A DNA stretch of 32,115 nucleotides from a virus, in IMG/VR virus record IMGVR_UViG_3300018063_000034, positions 1 to 32,115 of that record, one strand, 5' to 3'. The notes under the pieces were generated by a model that worked only from the letters and a program-made list of their open reading frames with translations, made no database searches and had not been told where the DNA came from. The first letter of the stretch is position 1. The number at the start of each line of letters is the position of its first letter. The position numbers and the translations under genes are program-made. This document shows, piece by piece, positions 19,784 to 26,588 of this stretch.

Positions 19784-22156
19784 ATGGAGAAGGCACCTGG
19801 TGCGAAGTGCGACATTTGTCCACTCAAGGAGATGAAGCATGTTCCCGGAAGCGGACCGAACAGCGCGGCTCTTGCGGTCGTCGGAGAAGCCCCCGGTGCA
19901 GGAGAAATCGCAACAGGGGTTCCCTTCTCCGGAGTCTCCGGACAACTCCTCAACAACATCCTCAAGTACCATGGAATCAAAAGAGAGGAGACCTATGTCA
20001 CAAACGTCGTTCTATGTCGCCCCCCAGAAAATAGGACACCAACGGCAAAAGAGATTGGGGCCTGTCACGATCGTCTCGTCCGAGAGCTTCGGGGTGTCGG
20101 AGCCAAGAGTGTCCTGGCGTTGGGAGCTACAGCTGCGCAGTCGCTTCTTGCCTCACGGACTGCTATTAGCAAGCTACGCACAGAACCAGACTTGGCTTCG
20201 CCGTACCTTGGAGATGGAGTTCATGTCATCCCTACATTCCACCCTGCAGCGGCACTCCGGGCACCTGACTATTTCCCTTCCATCCTCAAAGATGTCGCAA
20301 AGGTCAATGCTGTACAAGTTGTATGGGAACACACTAAATACCAAGTGGTTGAAACCGAACAAAGGGCAAGGGACTTCCTCAGCAAGCAGGTAGAGCAGGC
20401 GGCAGGTAACGGTGGAATCATAACCTTCGACGCAGAGCTTGACATCGAAGCAATCAAAGGCGCAGTCGACCTGAAGAACCCCATCTGGCTATGTGCAGGC
20501 ATCTCATCAAGACCAGGAGCTGCTGTTGTTTACACCCCATCAGCTCTGACTCCAAACTTCTGGTCACAGCTGAATGACATATTCGCAAAGGACACCCGTC
20601 TTCGTTGGACGTACCAGAACGGTAAGTTCGACATTCAGCCCCTGTGGGGATCTGGTGTCACGAACGCCCGCGTTGACGAAGACACGATGCTCATGCACTA
20701 CAGTACGGACGAGAGGAAAGGTACGCATGACCTTGAACAACTGGCTGTCGACATTGTCCACGCACCAGCCTACAAGACTGACACTCGGAAGTATCTTCCG
20801 CGTACCGGTGCGTCTCTTCGCTATCTGCCTCCTGATATTCTGCATCAGTATAATGCTGCTGATGCCGATGTTACTCATCGTCTTGTTGATCCTCTCAAGG
20901 TGGAGATGAAGTCGGACGGTGTCGAACGACCTTACTACGAGCTTCTGATTCCGGGTAGTGACGTGCTTGGGAGGGCTGAGTACCTTGGAACTAAGGTCGA
21001 CCGAGACCGTCTGGATAGACTAGCAGACGAACTGTATGAGGAGCTGTTGCCTAGACGAAAAGAACTAGAACGATGGGTAGCGAACCCAAACTCTCCGAAG
21101 CAGATCAAGAGGATGTTCGATGACATCTATGACATCGAGACGGAGAGTACAGACAAGGAACACCTACAAGCATTGAAGGAGAAGCATCATGGAACAGAAA
21201 TCGCCGAGTTCGTTGACAAACTTTTGGACTATCGTCAGCAAGCCAAGCTTCGTTCCACATACGTTGTCGGACTTGCTAGACGCTTGGTTCGAAGCCGAGT
21301 CCATACTACTTTCCTCCTACATGGTACAGAGACCGGCCGTCTTTCCTCCAGGAATCCAAATCTTCAAAACATCCCGTCTGGGTCCAGGATTCGCGACCTC
21401 TATGTCGCTGGTCCGAACAACGTACTACTCAGTGCTGACTATAGTCAAATCGAGTTTCGTCTCGCCGCCATCCTATCTGGAGATGAATGGCTTCTTGACC
21501 AGTTTAGGCAAAACCGGTCGTTTCACACGGAAGTGGCCCACCGGTTCTTCGGAGAAGATTATACGGAACTACAGTATCTCCGGGCGAAGGCAGTCAACTT
21601 TGGCATCCTATACCTTAGAGGAGCTAAGTCCCTCGCAGACGAGCACAAGTTTCCAATTGCAGAGGGCTATCGAATGATCCGAGAGTTCTACAGTCAGATG
21701 CCAAAGGTGAAGGAGTATCAGGATGATATCCACCGACAGATTCGCCATAATGGATATCTTGAATCCTACTTCGGACGTAAGCGACGCTTCTGGCTCGTTA
21801 CAAGAGAGAATTGGCATATGGTATCTAAGGAGGGAGTTGCGTTTCCTACACAATCTGCAGCTTCTGATCTCAATCTCCAGGCTGCAATCCGCCTCGAACC
21901 TCTACTACGCGGCAAGGCTGCTCCGCTTATCCCAGTGCATGACTCTCTTGTCTTCGAAGTCCGACAACAGTACCTTGAAGAGGTAGCTGACACGATCAAG
22001 AAGGTCATGGAAGACACACCCGTCAGAGACATCTGTCCAACACCAATTGAAATCAAGGTTGGTCTCAAGTGGGGCTCACACCGAGGGAAGTGTCCTGACA
22101 GGGTGTGCTACCACCTGAAGGAGTACAAGGGAGGTTCGTATGTCCCAGGTTCCTAA
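19784..22156 (+). CDS. Uracil-DNA glycosylase-DNA polymerase I fusion
   Basis: 790 residues in three parts. Residues 1-180 are a family 4-like uracil-DNA glycosylase: iron-sulfur Cys 9, 12, 78 and 94, GEAPGAGEIATGVPFSG and the FHPAA motif (152-156). Residues about 205-370 are a DEDDy 3'-5' exonuclease: FDAE (D216, E218), NGKFD and YNAAD. Residues about 390-790 are an A-family polymerase: TGRLSS, DYSQIEFRLA (motif A), RAKAVNFGILY (motif B, Phe606 at the ddNTP-discriminating site) and VHDS (motif C). It is the likely replicative polymerase. The fusion could remove uracil ahead of synthesis. Confidence 0.92.
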   Translation: MEKAPGAKCDICPLKEMKHVPGSGPNSAALAVVGEAPGAGEIATGVPFSGVSGQLLNNILKYHGIKREETYVTNVVLCRPPENRTPTAKEIGACHDRLVRELRGVGAKSVLALGATAAQSLLASRTAISKLRTEPDLASPYLGDGVHVIPTFHPAAALRAPDYFPSILKDVAKVNAVQVVWEHTKYQVVETEQRARDFLSKQVEQAAGNGGIITFDAELDIEAIKGAVDLKNPIWLCAGISSRPGAAVVYTPSALTPNFWSQLNDIFAKDTRLRWTYQNGKFDIQPLWGSGVTNARVDEDTMLMHYSTDERKGTHDLEQLAVDIVHAPAYKTDTRKYLPRTGASLRYLPPDILHQYNAADADVTHRLVDPLKVEMKSDGVERPYYELLIPGSDVLGRAEYLGTKVDRDRLDRLADELYEELLPRRKELERWVANPNSPKQIKRMFDDIYDIETESTDKEHLQALKEKHHGTEIAEFVDKLLDYRQQAKLRSTYVVGLARRLVRSRVHTTFLLHGTETGRLSSRNPNLQNIPSGSRIRDLYVAGPNNVLLSADYSQIEFRLAAILSGDEWLLDQFRQNRSFHTEVAHRFFGEDYTELQYLRAKAVNFGILYLRGAKSLADEHKFPIAEGYRMIREFYSQMPKVKEYQDDIHRQIRHNGYLESYFGRKRRFWLVTRENWHMVSKEGVAFPTQSAASDLNLQAAIRLEPLLRGKAAPLIPVHDSLVFEVRQQYLEEVADTIKKVMEDTPVRDICPTPIEIKVGLKWGSHRGKCPDRVCYHLKEYKGGSYVPGS

Positions 22157-22556
22157 GAGGGGCGGGATGCCTACACCTCACCCACAGGGCGTTCCTATGG
22201 TGAACCCTCAGCCGTTACAGTTCCAGACAACGATTACTGGAGCACAGTTCCCTGTCATCGAGAAGGGTGACGATGAGAACAAGTTGGTCCTGAAGGAACA
22301 CGTAGTCCTCTTCCACTCTACGCCGGCGGGAACAGCAATCATGGTTTGGGATATCCCAGCTGCAGAGAAGATCGCTAAGGACGTCTACGCAGCATGCCAT
22401 CGAATGAAGTCAAACATCATTCTTCCCAACAGTCAAGACGCACGTGGTATAGCAGGAAAGGCACTCGAAGAATACGTCCAAGGACTGGACGAAGAAGGTG
22501 ACCCAGGTCCGATTGAAACAGTCGAGCTCATGAAGGATCCAGACGAAGATGCCTAA
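22140..22556 (+). CDS. Hypothetical protein (138 aa)
   Basis: GGAGG five bases before the ATG; overlaps the polymerase gene by 17 bases. A Pro-rich N-terminus (RGGMPTPHPQGVPMVNPQP) is followed by a strand pair (KLVLKEHVVLFHSTPAGTAI), a helical part (AAEKIAKDVYAACHRMKS) and an acidic tail. No family is recognised. It may be a small accessory factor of the polymerase region. Confidence 0.6.
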   Translation: MSQVPKRGGMPTPHPQGVPMVNPQPLQFQTTITGAQFPVIEKGDDENKLVLKEHVVLFHSTPAGTAIMVWDIPAAEKIAKDVYAACHRMKSNIILPNSQDARGIAGKALEEYVQGLDEEGDPGPIETVELMKDPDEDA

Positions 22557-22905
22557 GGGGATCGCAGCACCAATTGGCTCTCAGACAATCGCCCAGAACG
22601 GTTACACTTGGGTCAAGACCGAGGACGGTTGGAAATACAAGCACGTCCTCATTGCCGAGGAGAAGCTCGGCAGACCTCTTGAATCAAATGAGCGAGTCAC
22701 CTTCAAGGATCACGACCGGAACAATTTCACCCTCGACAACATTGTTGTCTCTACATTCGTCAAGAAGGTTCCTGCACTTAGGTCACTGAACAAGATCCGA
22801 ACACGCCTAGACAAAGTAGAGGCAAAGTTCAATGAGGACATAGGGCAAATTCGAACTGCACTCGATGACCTTGAGTCAGAGATTTCTAACGAGCCTCTCG
22901 AGTGA
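22549..22905 (+). CDS. HNH-like protein with altered active site and coiled coil
   Basis: 118 residues, overlapping the previous gene by 8 bases. GYTWVKTEDGWKYKHVLIAE followed by EKLGRPLESNERVTFKDHDR and NNFTLDNIVV lines up with phage HNH homing-type endonucleases, where the usual pattern is V-H-H-x-D-G-N-R-x-N-N. Here the His pair is replaced by T-F and G-N by H-D, so the metal site looks degenerate. A C-terminal coiled coil (LDKVEAKFNEDIGQIRTALD) follows. Probably a DNA-binding protein derived from an HNH nuclease; nuclease activity is doubtful. Confidence 0.55.
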   Translation: MPKGIAAPIGSQTIAQNGYTWVKTEDGWKYKHVLIAEEKLGRPLESNERVTFKDHDRNNFTLDNIVVSTFVKKVPALRSLNKIRTRLDKVEAKFNEDIGQIRTALDDLESEISNEPLE

Positions 22906-22941
22906 TCCTTTGCGATCTAAAGCGGTTCTAAGGAGATCTAA

Positions 22942-22967
22942 CCTATGGAGCATCGCGCTCTCATAGG
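22942..22967 (+). other. Hairpin in the 22906-23054 gap
   Basis: CCTATG (22942-22947) and GAGC (22948-22951) pair with GCTC (22957-22960) and CATAGG (22962-22967), with one bulged T and an ATCGC loop. It begins 36 bases after the HNH-like stop, with no T tract. It may be a terminator-like or regulatory element. Confidence 0.45.
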
Positions 22968-23008
22968 GTAGAGAGGGTAAGGTCTAAGCGAGTATATCAT
23001 CGGTCTTA

Positions 23009-23020
23009 CATAGGCCTATG
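23009..23020. promoter_or_regulatory. 12-bp perfect palindrome CATAGGCCTATG, possible operator
   Basis: CATAGGCCTATG is self-complementary and reuses the CATAGG/CCTATG hexamers of the hairpin at 22942. It lies 35 bases before the ATG of a small membrane protein. It could be a regulator binding site, or could pair with the upstream hairpin arms as a switch. Confidence 0.4.
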
Positions 23021-23054
23021 AGCGAGCAAATCGCAACCAGAAGGGAGGTGAACC

Positions 23055-23231
23055 ATGAACGTCTTCCTGATAGCGGCACTTGTAAGTGCCATCTTTGCCT
23101 TCATCACAGAGGTGTCTGACGAGAAGGAAATCCTTCTCTCTGTGGCAGGATGGCTGATCCTGACGTTGGTCTTCTATCTCGCCTCACTCCTGTTCGGCGG
23201 TGCAAGAGTTGGCCGTCAGTCGGGGACTTGA
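23055..23231 (+). CDS. Small two-span membrane protein (58 aa)
   Basis: ATG with GGGAGGTG five bases upstream. The 58-residue product has two hydrophobic segments, MNVFLIAALVSAIFAFI and VAGWLILTLVFYLASLLFG, joined by an acidic loop (TEVSDEKE) and ending in a basic tail, a hairpin topology. Small proteins of this kind act as holins or exclusion factors in phages, but it is far from the lysis genes. Its stop overlaps the -35 of the 23228 promoter. Confidence 0.65.
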   Translation: MNVFLIAALVSAIFAFITEVSDEKEILLSVAGWLILTLVFYLASLLFGGARVGRQSGT

Positions 23232-23256
23232 TTTTGCCAAGTGGTTGCTATAGAAT
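23228..23256 (+). promoter_or_regulatory. Phage-type promoter, copy 3 (CTATAGAATAG core)
   Basis: TTGATT (23228-23233), 17-base spacer, TAGAAT (23251-23256) within CTATAGAATAG. Its spacer (TTGCCAAGTGGTTGCTA) also resembles the 5880 copy (TTGCCAATGGGATGCTA). The expected transcription start (about 23263) almost coincides with the ATG at 23265. Confidence 0.75.
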
Positions 23257-23264
23257 AGGAATAT

Positions 23265-23588
23265 ATGATGTCGACGTCCTTTCGTGAAGACGTAGCCTGG
23301 GCTGCTGGGTTCTTCGACGGAGAAGGTGGAATATACTACTACCCCGATGGTTCAGGCAGGTACACTGTGTCTGCTCGGATTGGACAGAAGGATCCTGAAC
23401 TCCTATGCCGCTTTGCGTCTGTCGTAGGAGTCGGCAACATCTACGGTCCCTACGGGTCAAGTGTGTGTCACTCGTGGGTTGCAGGTAATTTTGAGGCAGT
23501 CCAGCACGTTGTAGCAACACTATGGTTCTTCCTAGGACCAACTAAGAGGGACCAAGCTGCTATGGCGTTCAAGGCCCTCAGAGGATAG
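23265..23588 (+). CDS. LAGLIDADG-like homing endonuclease protein
   Basis: 107 residues. WAAGFFDGEGGIYYY near the N-terminus matches the LAGLIDADG motif region (helix, acidic D-G-E-G end), followed by strands typical of the fold (YTVSARIGQKDPELLCRFAS, GNIYGPYGSS). A single motif implies it would act as a homodimer. It has its own promoter and no Shine-Dalgarno sequence, so it may be translated from a leaderless mRNA starting at 23265 or 23268. It sits between unrelated genes, like a mobile free-standing insertion. Confidence 0.75.
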   Translation: MMSTSFREDVAWAAGFFDGEGGIYYYPDGSGRYTVSARIGQKDPELLCRFASVVGVGNIYGPYGSSVCHSWVAGNFEAVQHVVATLWFFLGPTKRDQAAMAFKALRG

Positions 23589-23603
23589 AGGAGGTGAACT
23601 CCC

Positions 23604-23672
23604 ATGGCCAAGGGAACCAAGACAAAGGGCACAAAGAAGCCGAAGCCTGTCAAGCGACCGAAGGGATACTAA
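23604..23672 (+). CDS. Tiny Lys-rich peptide (22 aa)
   Basis: ATG preceded by GAGGAGGTG (23590-23598), one of the best ribosome sites in the window. The product is MAKGTKTKGTKKPKPVKRPK followed by Gly-Tyr, extremely basic and Pro-containing, so it could bind nucleic acid. The next gene starts two bases after its stop. Despite the small size, the site and spacing argue for translation. Confidence 0.5.
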   Translation: MAKGTKTKGTKKPKPVKRPKGY

Positions 23673-23673
23673 C

Positions 23674-23868
23674 ATGCCACCACTAGCCACACCATCTATC
23701 AAGGCCAAGCTGGAGCGCATCGAGATGCTGTCAGCTGACCGGACTCGAATGAACAACATCCACTGGATGTGTACCAACTGCAGCTCAAGGATCTACCGTT
23801 CTGGACAGGGTGACAAGACACCTGAGGACTACCTGTACTGTCCGTTCTGCGGAGCGAGGTTCGAATGA
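23674..23868 (+). CDS. Zinc-ribbon protein (64 aa)
   Basis: Starts 2 bases after the tiny basic peptide gene. Two CxxC knuckles are present, CTNC (33-36) and CPFCGARF near the end, giving a classic four-Cys zinc ribbon, preceded by a short charged helix (IKAKLERIEMLSADRTRMNN). Such proteins bind nucleic acid or RNA polymerase. Its stop overlaps the next ATG. Confidence 0.7.
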   Translation: MPPLATPSIKAKLERIEMLSADRTRMNNIHWMCTNCSSRIYRSGQGDKTPEDYLYCPFCGARFE

Positions 23869-24062
23869 ACGCTCTTTTACTCACCGGTGGTGATGACCGA
23901 AAGATCATTTTCAACTGGGACAACGTCGTCGCCATCGTAGCACAGTCTAATCGGTACTCTTCAACAACCGCATCTACAGTTCGAGTCCGTGACGGGTCGA
24001 TCTATGATGTCAAGGAGAAGGTCGAGGACATCATAGGGTTTGTCAAGAGGGAGAGCATGTGA
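23865..24062 (+). CDS. Hypothetical protein (65 aa)
   Basis: ATGA overlap with the zinc-ribbon gene. Strands KIIFNWDNVVAIVAQ and STVRVRDGSIYDVKEKVEDI followed by a helix resemble the small FlbD-like/immunity-type beta fold (nucleic acid or protein contact), but the resemblance is weak. Ends with a GTGA overlap on the MazG-like gene. Confidence 0.6.
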   Translation: MNALLLTGGDDRKIIFNWDNVVAIVAQSNRYSSTTASTVRVRDGSIYDVKEKVEDIIGFVKRESM

Positions 24063-24454
24063 TACCGATCAAGACGAACGCTGAGATGGTAGCCGAATGG
24101 CATCGTGCCTTCAACGTTCCTATCCTTGACAAGCCGACCTTCCCTGACGAGAAGCGTATCGACCTTCGGATTGATCTCATCCAGGAAGAGGTAGGTGAAC
24201 TCTTCGGTGCGATTCACAATCGGGATATCGTTGAAGTAGCAGATGCGCTCGCCGACTTGTTGTACGTCACCTACGGAATGGCACTCGAGTTCGGGATCCC
24301 GATTGACGAAGTGTTCGAAGAGGTACAGTCTTCGAACATGTCGAAGCTCGGCGAAGATGGCAAGCCCATCTACCGCAAGGACGGCAAAGTTCTCAAGGGC
24401 TCTAACTTTCGGCCACCGGAGATCGAAGGCATCTTGGCCCTGGGAAAGCTATGA
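24059..24454 (+). CDS. MazG-like nucleoside triphosphate pyrophosphohydrolase
   Basis: 131 residues from a GTG. All-alpha NTP-PPase signature: LIQEEVGELFGAI (Glu43, Glu44, Glu47) then VEVADALADLLYVTYG (Glu59, Asp62, Asp66), the metal-binding EExxE...ExxD arrangement, and the phage-typical tail NMSKLGEDGKPIYRKDGKVL. Such enzymes hydrolyse NTPs or dNTPs; in phages they may adjust nucleotide pools or host alarmone levels. The exact substrate cannot be read from the sequence. Confidence 0.85.
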   Translation: MIPIKTNAEMVAEWHRAFNVPILDKPTFPDEKRIDLRIDLIQEEVGELFGAIHNRDIVEVADALADLLYVTYGMALEFGIPIDEVFEEVQSSNMSKLGEDGKPIYRKDGKVLKGSNFRPPEIEGILALGKL

Positions 24455-24687
24455 ACGGTTACGGCATTCCTGATTACACTCCAGAGCCAGAGTGGGGTCA
24501 CTCTACTGCATGGCAGAGATGGAGATGCAAACGTAAGGGTGGACACTTCGGACCGATTCAGAGATTTGTCCTCAGAGGTAACGTCGACATGAACTCGCTC
24601 GTGTGTTCGAATCCGAAGTGCCGAGCGTACCTCGGACCACCTCCCGTTCACGTCGTAAAGGAGCCAAGTGCGCCTCCTAGCGCTTGA
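24451..24687 (+). CDS. Small Cys-containing protein (78 aa)
   Basis: ATGA overlap with the MazG-like gene. It contains C26 (RWRCKRKGGHFG) and C52/C57 (LVCSNPKCRAYLG), giving C, H and CxxxxC, a probable single zinc site, and aromatic residues near the start. It overlaps the RuvC-like gene by 20 bases. Function unknown. Confidence 0.6.
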   Translation: MNGYGIPDYTPEPEWGHSTAWQRWRCKRKGGHFGPIQRFVLRGNVDMNSLVCSNPKCRAYLGPPPVHVVKEPSAPPSA

Positions 24688-25177
24688 CCCTGGTGCTACT
24701 ACAGGATGGGCTCTCTTCGTCAAGGGAGCTCCTACAGAGCGTTACCGCTCTGGACAAGTGAGCCAAGACAAGGTCTGGCGCTTACTCGAAACGGCTAAGA
24801 TAGCGACGACTGAAGCAGATGAACTAGATGAGGACGGATATGCCGACCTGAAGATCATCTGTGAGAGCTTTCAACATCGTCAACTTCCGAAGGTCGATCT
24901 GTCTCCGGTCGAAGTGATCGGAGTTGTCAAGGAGTGGGCTCGACAGAACAGCGTCGAGATTGTCTGGCAGACAGCGGCTCAGGGAAAGGCGTTCTGGGAC
25001 AACAACCGACTAGCTGCACTTGACCTACTGAGAAAGCCTCAGACGACCTGGCGACACGCAAACGATGCAATGCGCCACATACTATGGTACCTCGGCTTCG
25101 GTAAAGGCATACGTATAGGTGAAGTCGAGAATATCATGCCAAAGAAGGGGGTGGTACCAGACCGAGACCGTCCGTAG
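24668..25177 (+). CDS. RuvC-like Holliday-junction resolvase
   Basis: 169 residues from a GTG (AAGGAG about 8 bases upstream). RNase H-fold features: first strand LLALDPGATTGWALF with Asp7, second acidic strand KIICESFQ with Glu66, and C-terminal RHANDAMRHILWYLG with Asp133 and flanking His, as in phage RuvC-like proteins. It would resolve branched DNA before packaging or during replication. Located after the nucleotide-pool genes and before the lysis candidates. Confidence 0.8.
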   Translation: MRLLALDPGATTGWALFVKGAPTERYRSGQVSQDKVWRLLETAKIATTEADELDEDGYADLKIICESFQHRQLPKVDLSPVEVIGVVKEWARQNSVEIVWQTAAQGKAFWDNNRLAALDLLRKPQTTWRHANDAMRHILWYLGFGKGIRIGEVENIMPKKGVVPDRDRP

Positions 25178-25225
25178 TTGCCGTGGTCTCAAGTCGAGGC
25201 CCAACGACGAAGCGGGGGTGCGTAA

Positions 25226-25693
25226 ATGCAACCGATCTTGCCACGTTGGCTGCTTGTAGTATTGGCAGTCTTGCTACTAGGGTTCGCATTCGTAGCAGCT
25301 GCAAGTAATGCGAGTGCAGCACCAGTGAACAAGGAGCACAAGCAGGAATGCAGCTTCAACGGAATGAACGATCAAGTCGACTGGACGAACAGAGAAGAGT
25401 TCCGAACGGGATGGTGTGTAGTTCACAAGTGGTCCATCCCAGGAGGCTTTGCAAAGCTCGACAGCGTCTTCACTTGCGAATCCGGATCAAGCTCGTGGAA
25501 CAGGTGGGCATACAATCCAAACGGTCATGTTGGTCTTGGTCAGCACGATGAAGACTCATGGCCAGGCCGTGTTAGGACTTACGAGCCTCGTCGATGGGAA
25601 CTCAAGCCGAGCTGGAAGAACTCAAGGACTCAAGTGGTTGTCACCGTGTTGATGGTCCGCCATCTAGGTTGGGGACCCTGGAGCTGTACATAG
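25226..25693 (+). CDS. Exported lysozyme/transglycosylase-like protein
   Basis: 155 residues; GGGGGTG lies ahead of the ATG. Residues 7-26 form a hydrophobic signal segment (WLLVVLAVLLLGFAFVAAAS) with an ASA cleavage-like site near 32. The mature part contains FTCESGSSSWNRWAYNPNGH followed by VGLGQHDEDSWPGR, resembling the E-S-G ... N-P-x-G-x-x-G-x-x-Q pattern of lytic transglycosylase-like domains, with Glu85 the candidate catalytic residue. Probably cuts peptidoglycan outside the membrane. The next gene is also a wall-hydrolase candidate. Confidence 0.65.
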   Translation: MQPILPRWLLVVLAVLLLGFAFVAAASNASAAPVNKEHKQECSFNGMNDQVDWTNREEFRTGWCVVHKWSIPGGFAKLDSVFTCESGSSSWNRWAYNPNGHVGLGQHDEDSWPGRVRTYEPRRWELKPSWKNSRTQVVVTVLMVRHLGWGPWSCT

Positions 25694-25702
25694 GGGGGTG
25701 AA

Positions 25703-26386
25703 ATGAGGACCTATCGTGCAGGACGTAGAGGAGCCGCGTTCTCCGAGTTTGGTCCCCTGAAGGAGGCCCGTGTCGACTTTGTCGATCGCATCAAGGCCAA
25801 GGGACCTTACAAGTGGAAAAAGAAGAACGCACCTTCGACCGAGTGGTCGCGAGAGATGGGTCAGCCATCTCTTATGCGGAACTTCGACAAGGAAGTTCCT
25901 ACTCTGGGCGAGGACAATGCCTTCTGGTGTAAGGTTGAGTCCGGAGCGATCTTCGTTCTCGATGTGGGTGAAGCCCATCTAGTTATTCCTGATCCCCCAT
26001 CTGGCATCTCACAGTCAATCGCCAAGGCCCATCGTCTCGTGTTCAAAGAGGCAGAGCTAGCCCAGCTCGAAGACGGCATCGAACGACGCATCGTTACAAT
26101 GGGCTACACCGTCTGTAAATGGATCAATGGCATCCGAGGAGGTACGGCATCACAGCACTGCCCAGGACCTCCTACACCAACAGGTGGAAATGCTTTCGAC
26201 TGGGTCGCACAAAAGAAGACCAACAGCGGTTGGGTCGTTGACATCGAACTCACTGACCGCATCGTGCGCAAGCTGGAGAACAATGGCTTCCCCGAGGTTC
26301 TATGGAGAGGGGTCTCGAACCACTATCCGAACCACGCACACACGTCTGGTAACCCGAAGCGCGCAGGCACACCAAGCTGCCTGTGA
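25703..26386 (+). CDS. Possible M15-like peptidase/endolysin (227 aa)
   Basis: GGGGGTG just before the ATG. The N-terminal ~120 residues are unrecognised. The C-terminal part has QHCPGPPTPTGGNAFDWVAQ (His152 ... Asp166) and NHYPNHAHTSGNPKRAG (His207, His211, His213), recalling the H...D and HxH metal-binding elements of M15-type peptidases in phage endolysins, though spacing differs. There is no signal peptide, so export would need a holin. Together with the 25226 gene this looks like a lysis cassette. Assignment is tentative. Confidence 0.45.
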   Translation: MRTYRAGRRGAAFSEFGPLKEARVDFVDRIKAKGPYKWKKKNAPSTEWSREMGQPSLMRNFDKEVPTLGEDNAFWCKVESGAIFVLDVGEAHLVIPDPPSGISQSIAKAHRLVFKEAELAQLEDGIERRIVTMGYTVCKWINGIRGGTASQHCPGPPTPTGGNAFDWVAQKKTNSGWVVDIELTDRIVRKLENNGFPEVLWRGVSNHYPNHAHTSGNPKRAGTPSCL

Positions 26387-26550
26387 ACCTCGAGGATTGG
26401 GACGGAGGGTGTTCGTGTCAGGACGACCCTGGATGGTGCTGGGGTTGCGGGCACGATACTTCTCTGTGCCCTCCGTCCTGTCTTCGTGGGTACCACGGTT
26501 GGTGCACACCCCAACGAAACAAAAAGTATAGGGACCGGGCGAACTCCTGA
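26383..26550 (+). CDS. Cys-rich small protein ending in the terminator (55 aa)
   Basis: GTG overlapping the previous stop (GTGA). The 55 residues contain seven Cys and two His (GGCSCQDD, WCWGCGHDTSLCPPSC, GYHGWC), a dense metal-binding or disulfide pattern unlikely by chance, ending in basic residues. Its last codons run into the hairpin at 26526-26585, so the stem is translated in this gene. It has no independent ribosome site; coupling to the upstream gene is assumed. Confidence 0.5.
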   Translation: MNLEDWDGGCSCQDDPGWCWGCGHDTSLCPPSCLRGYHGWCTPQRNKKYRDRANS

Positions 26551-26585
26551 GAGGGAAGGAGATGCTTGCTGCCCGGTCCCTATAC
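26526..26585. terminator. Terminator between convergent operons
   Basis: GTATAGGGACCGGGC (26526-26540) is perfectly complementary to 26571-26585; the 30-base loop holds an inner CTCCT/AGGAG stem. Read leftward, the stem is followed by TTTTTG, a good Rho-independent terminator for the tail operon. Read rightward it lacks a T tract but could still stop or block transcription. Confidence 0.8.
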
Positions 26586-26588
26586 GTC

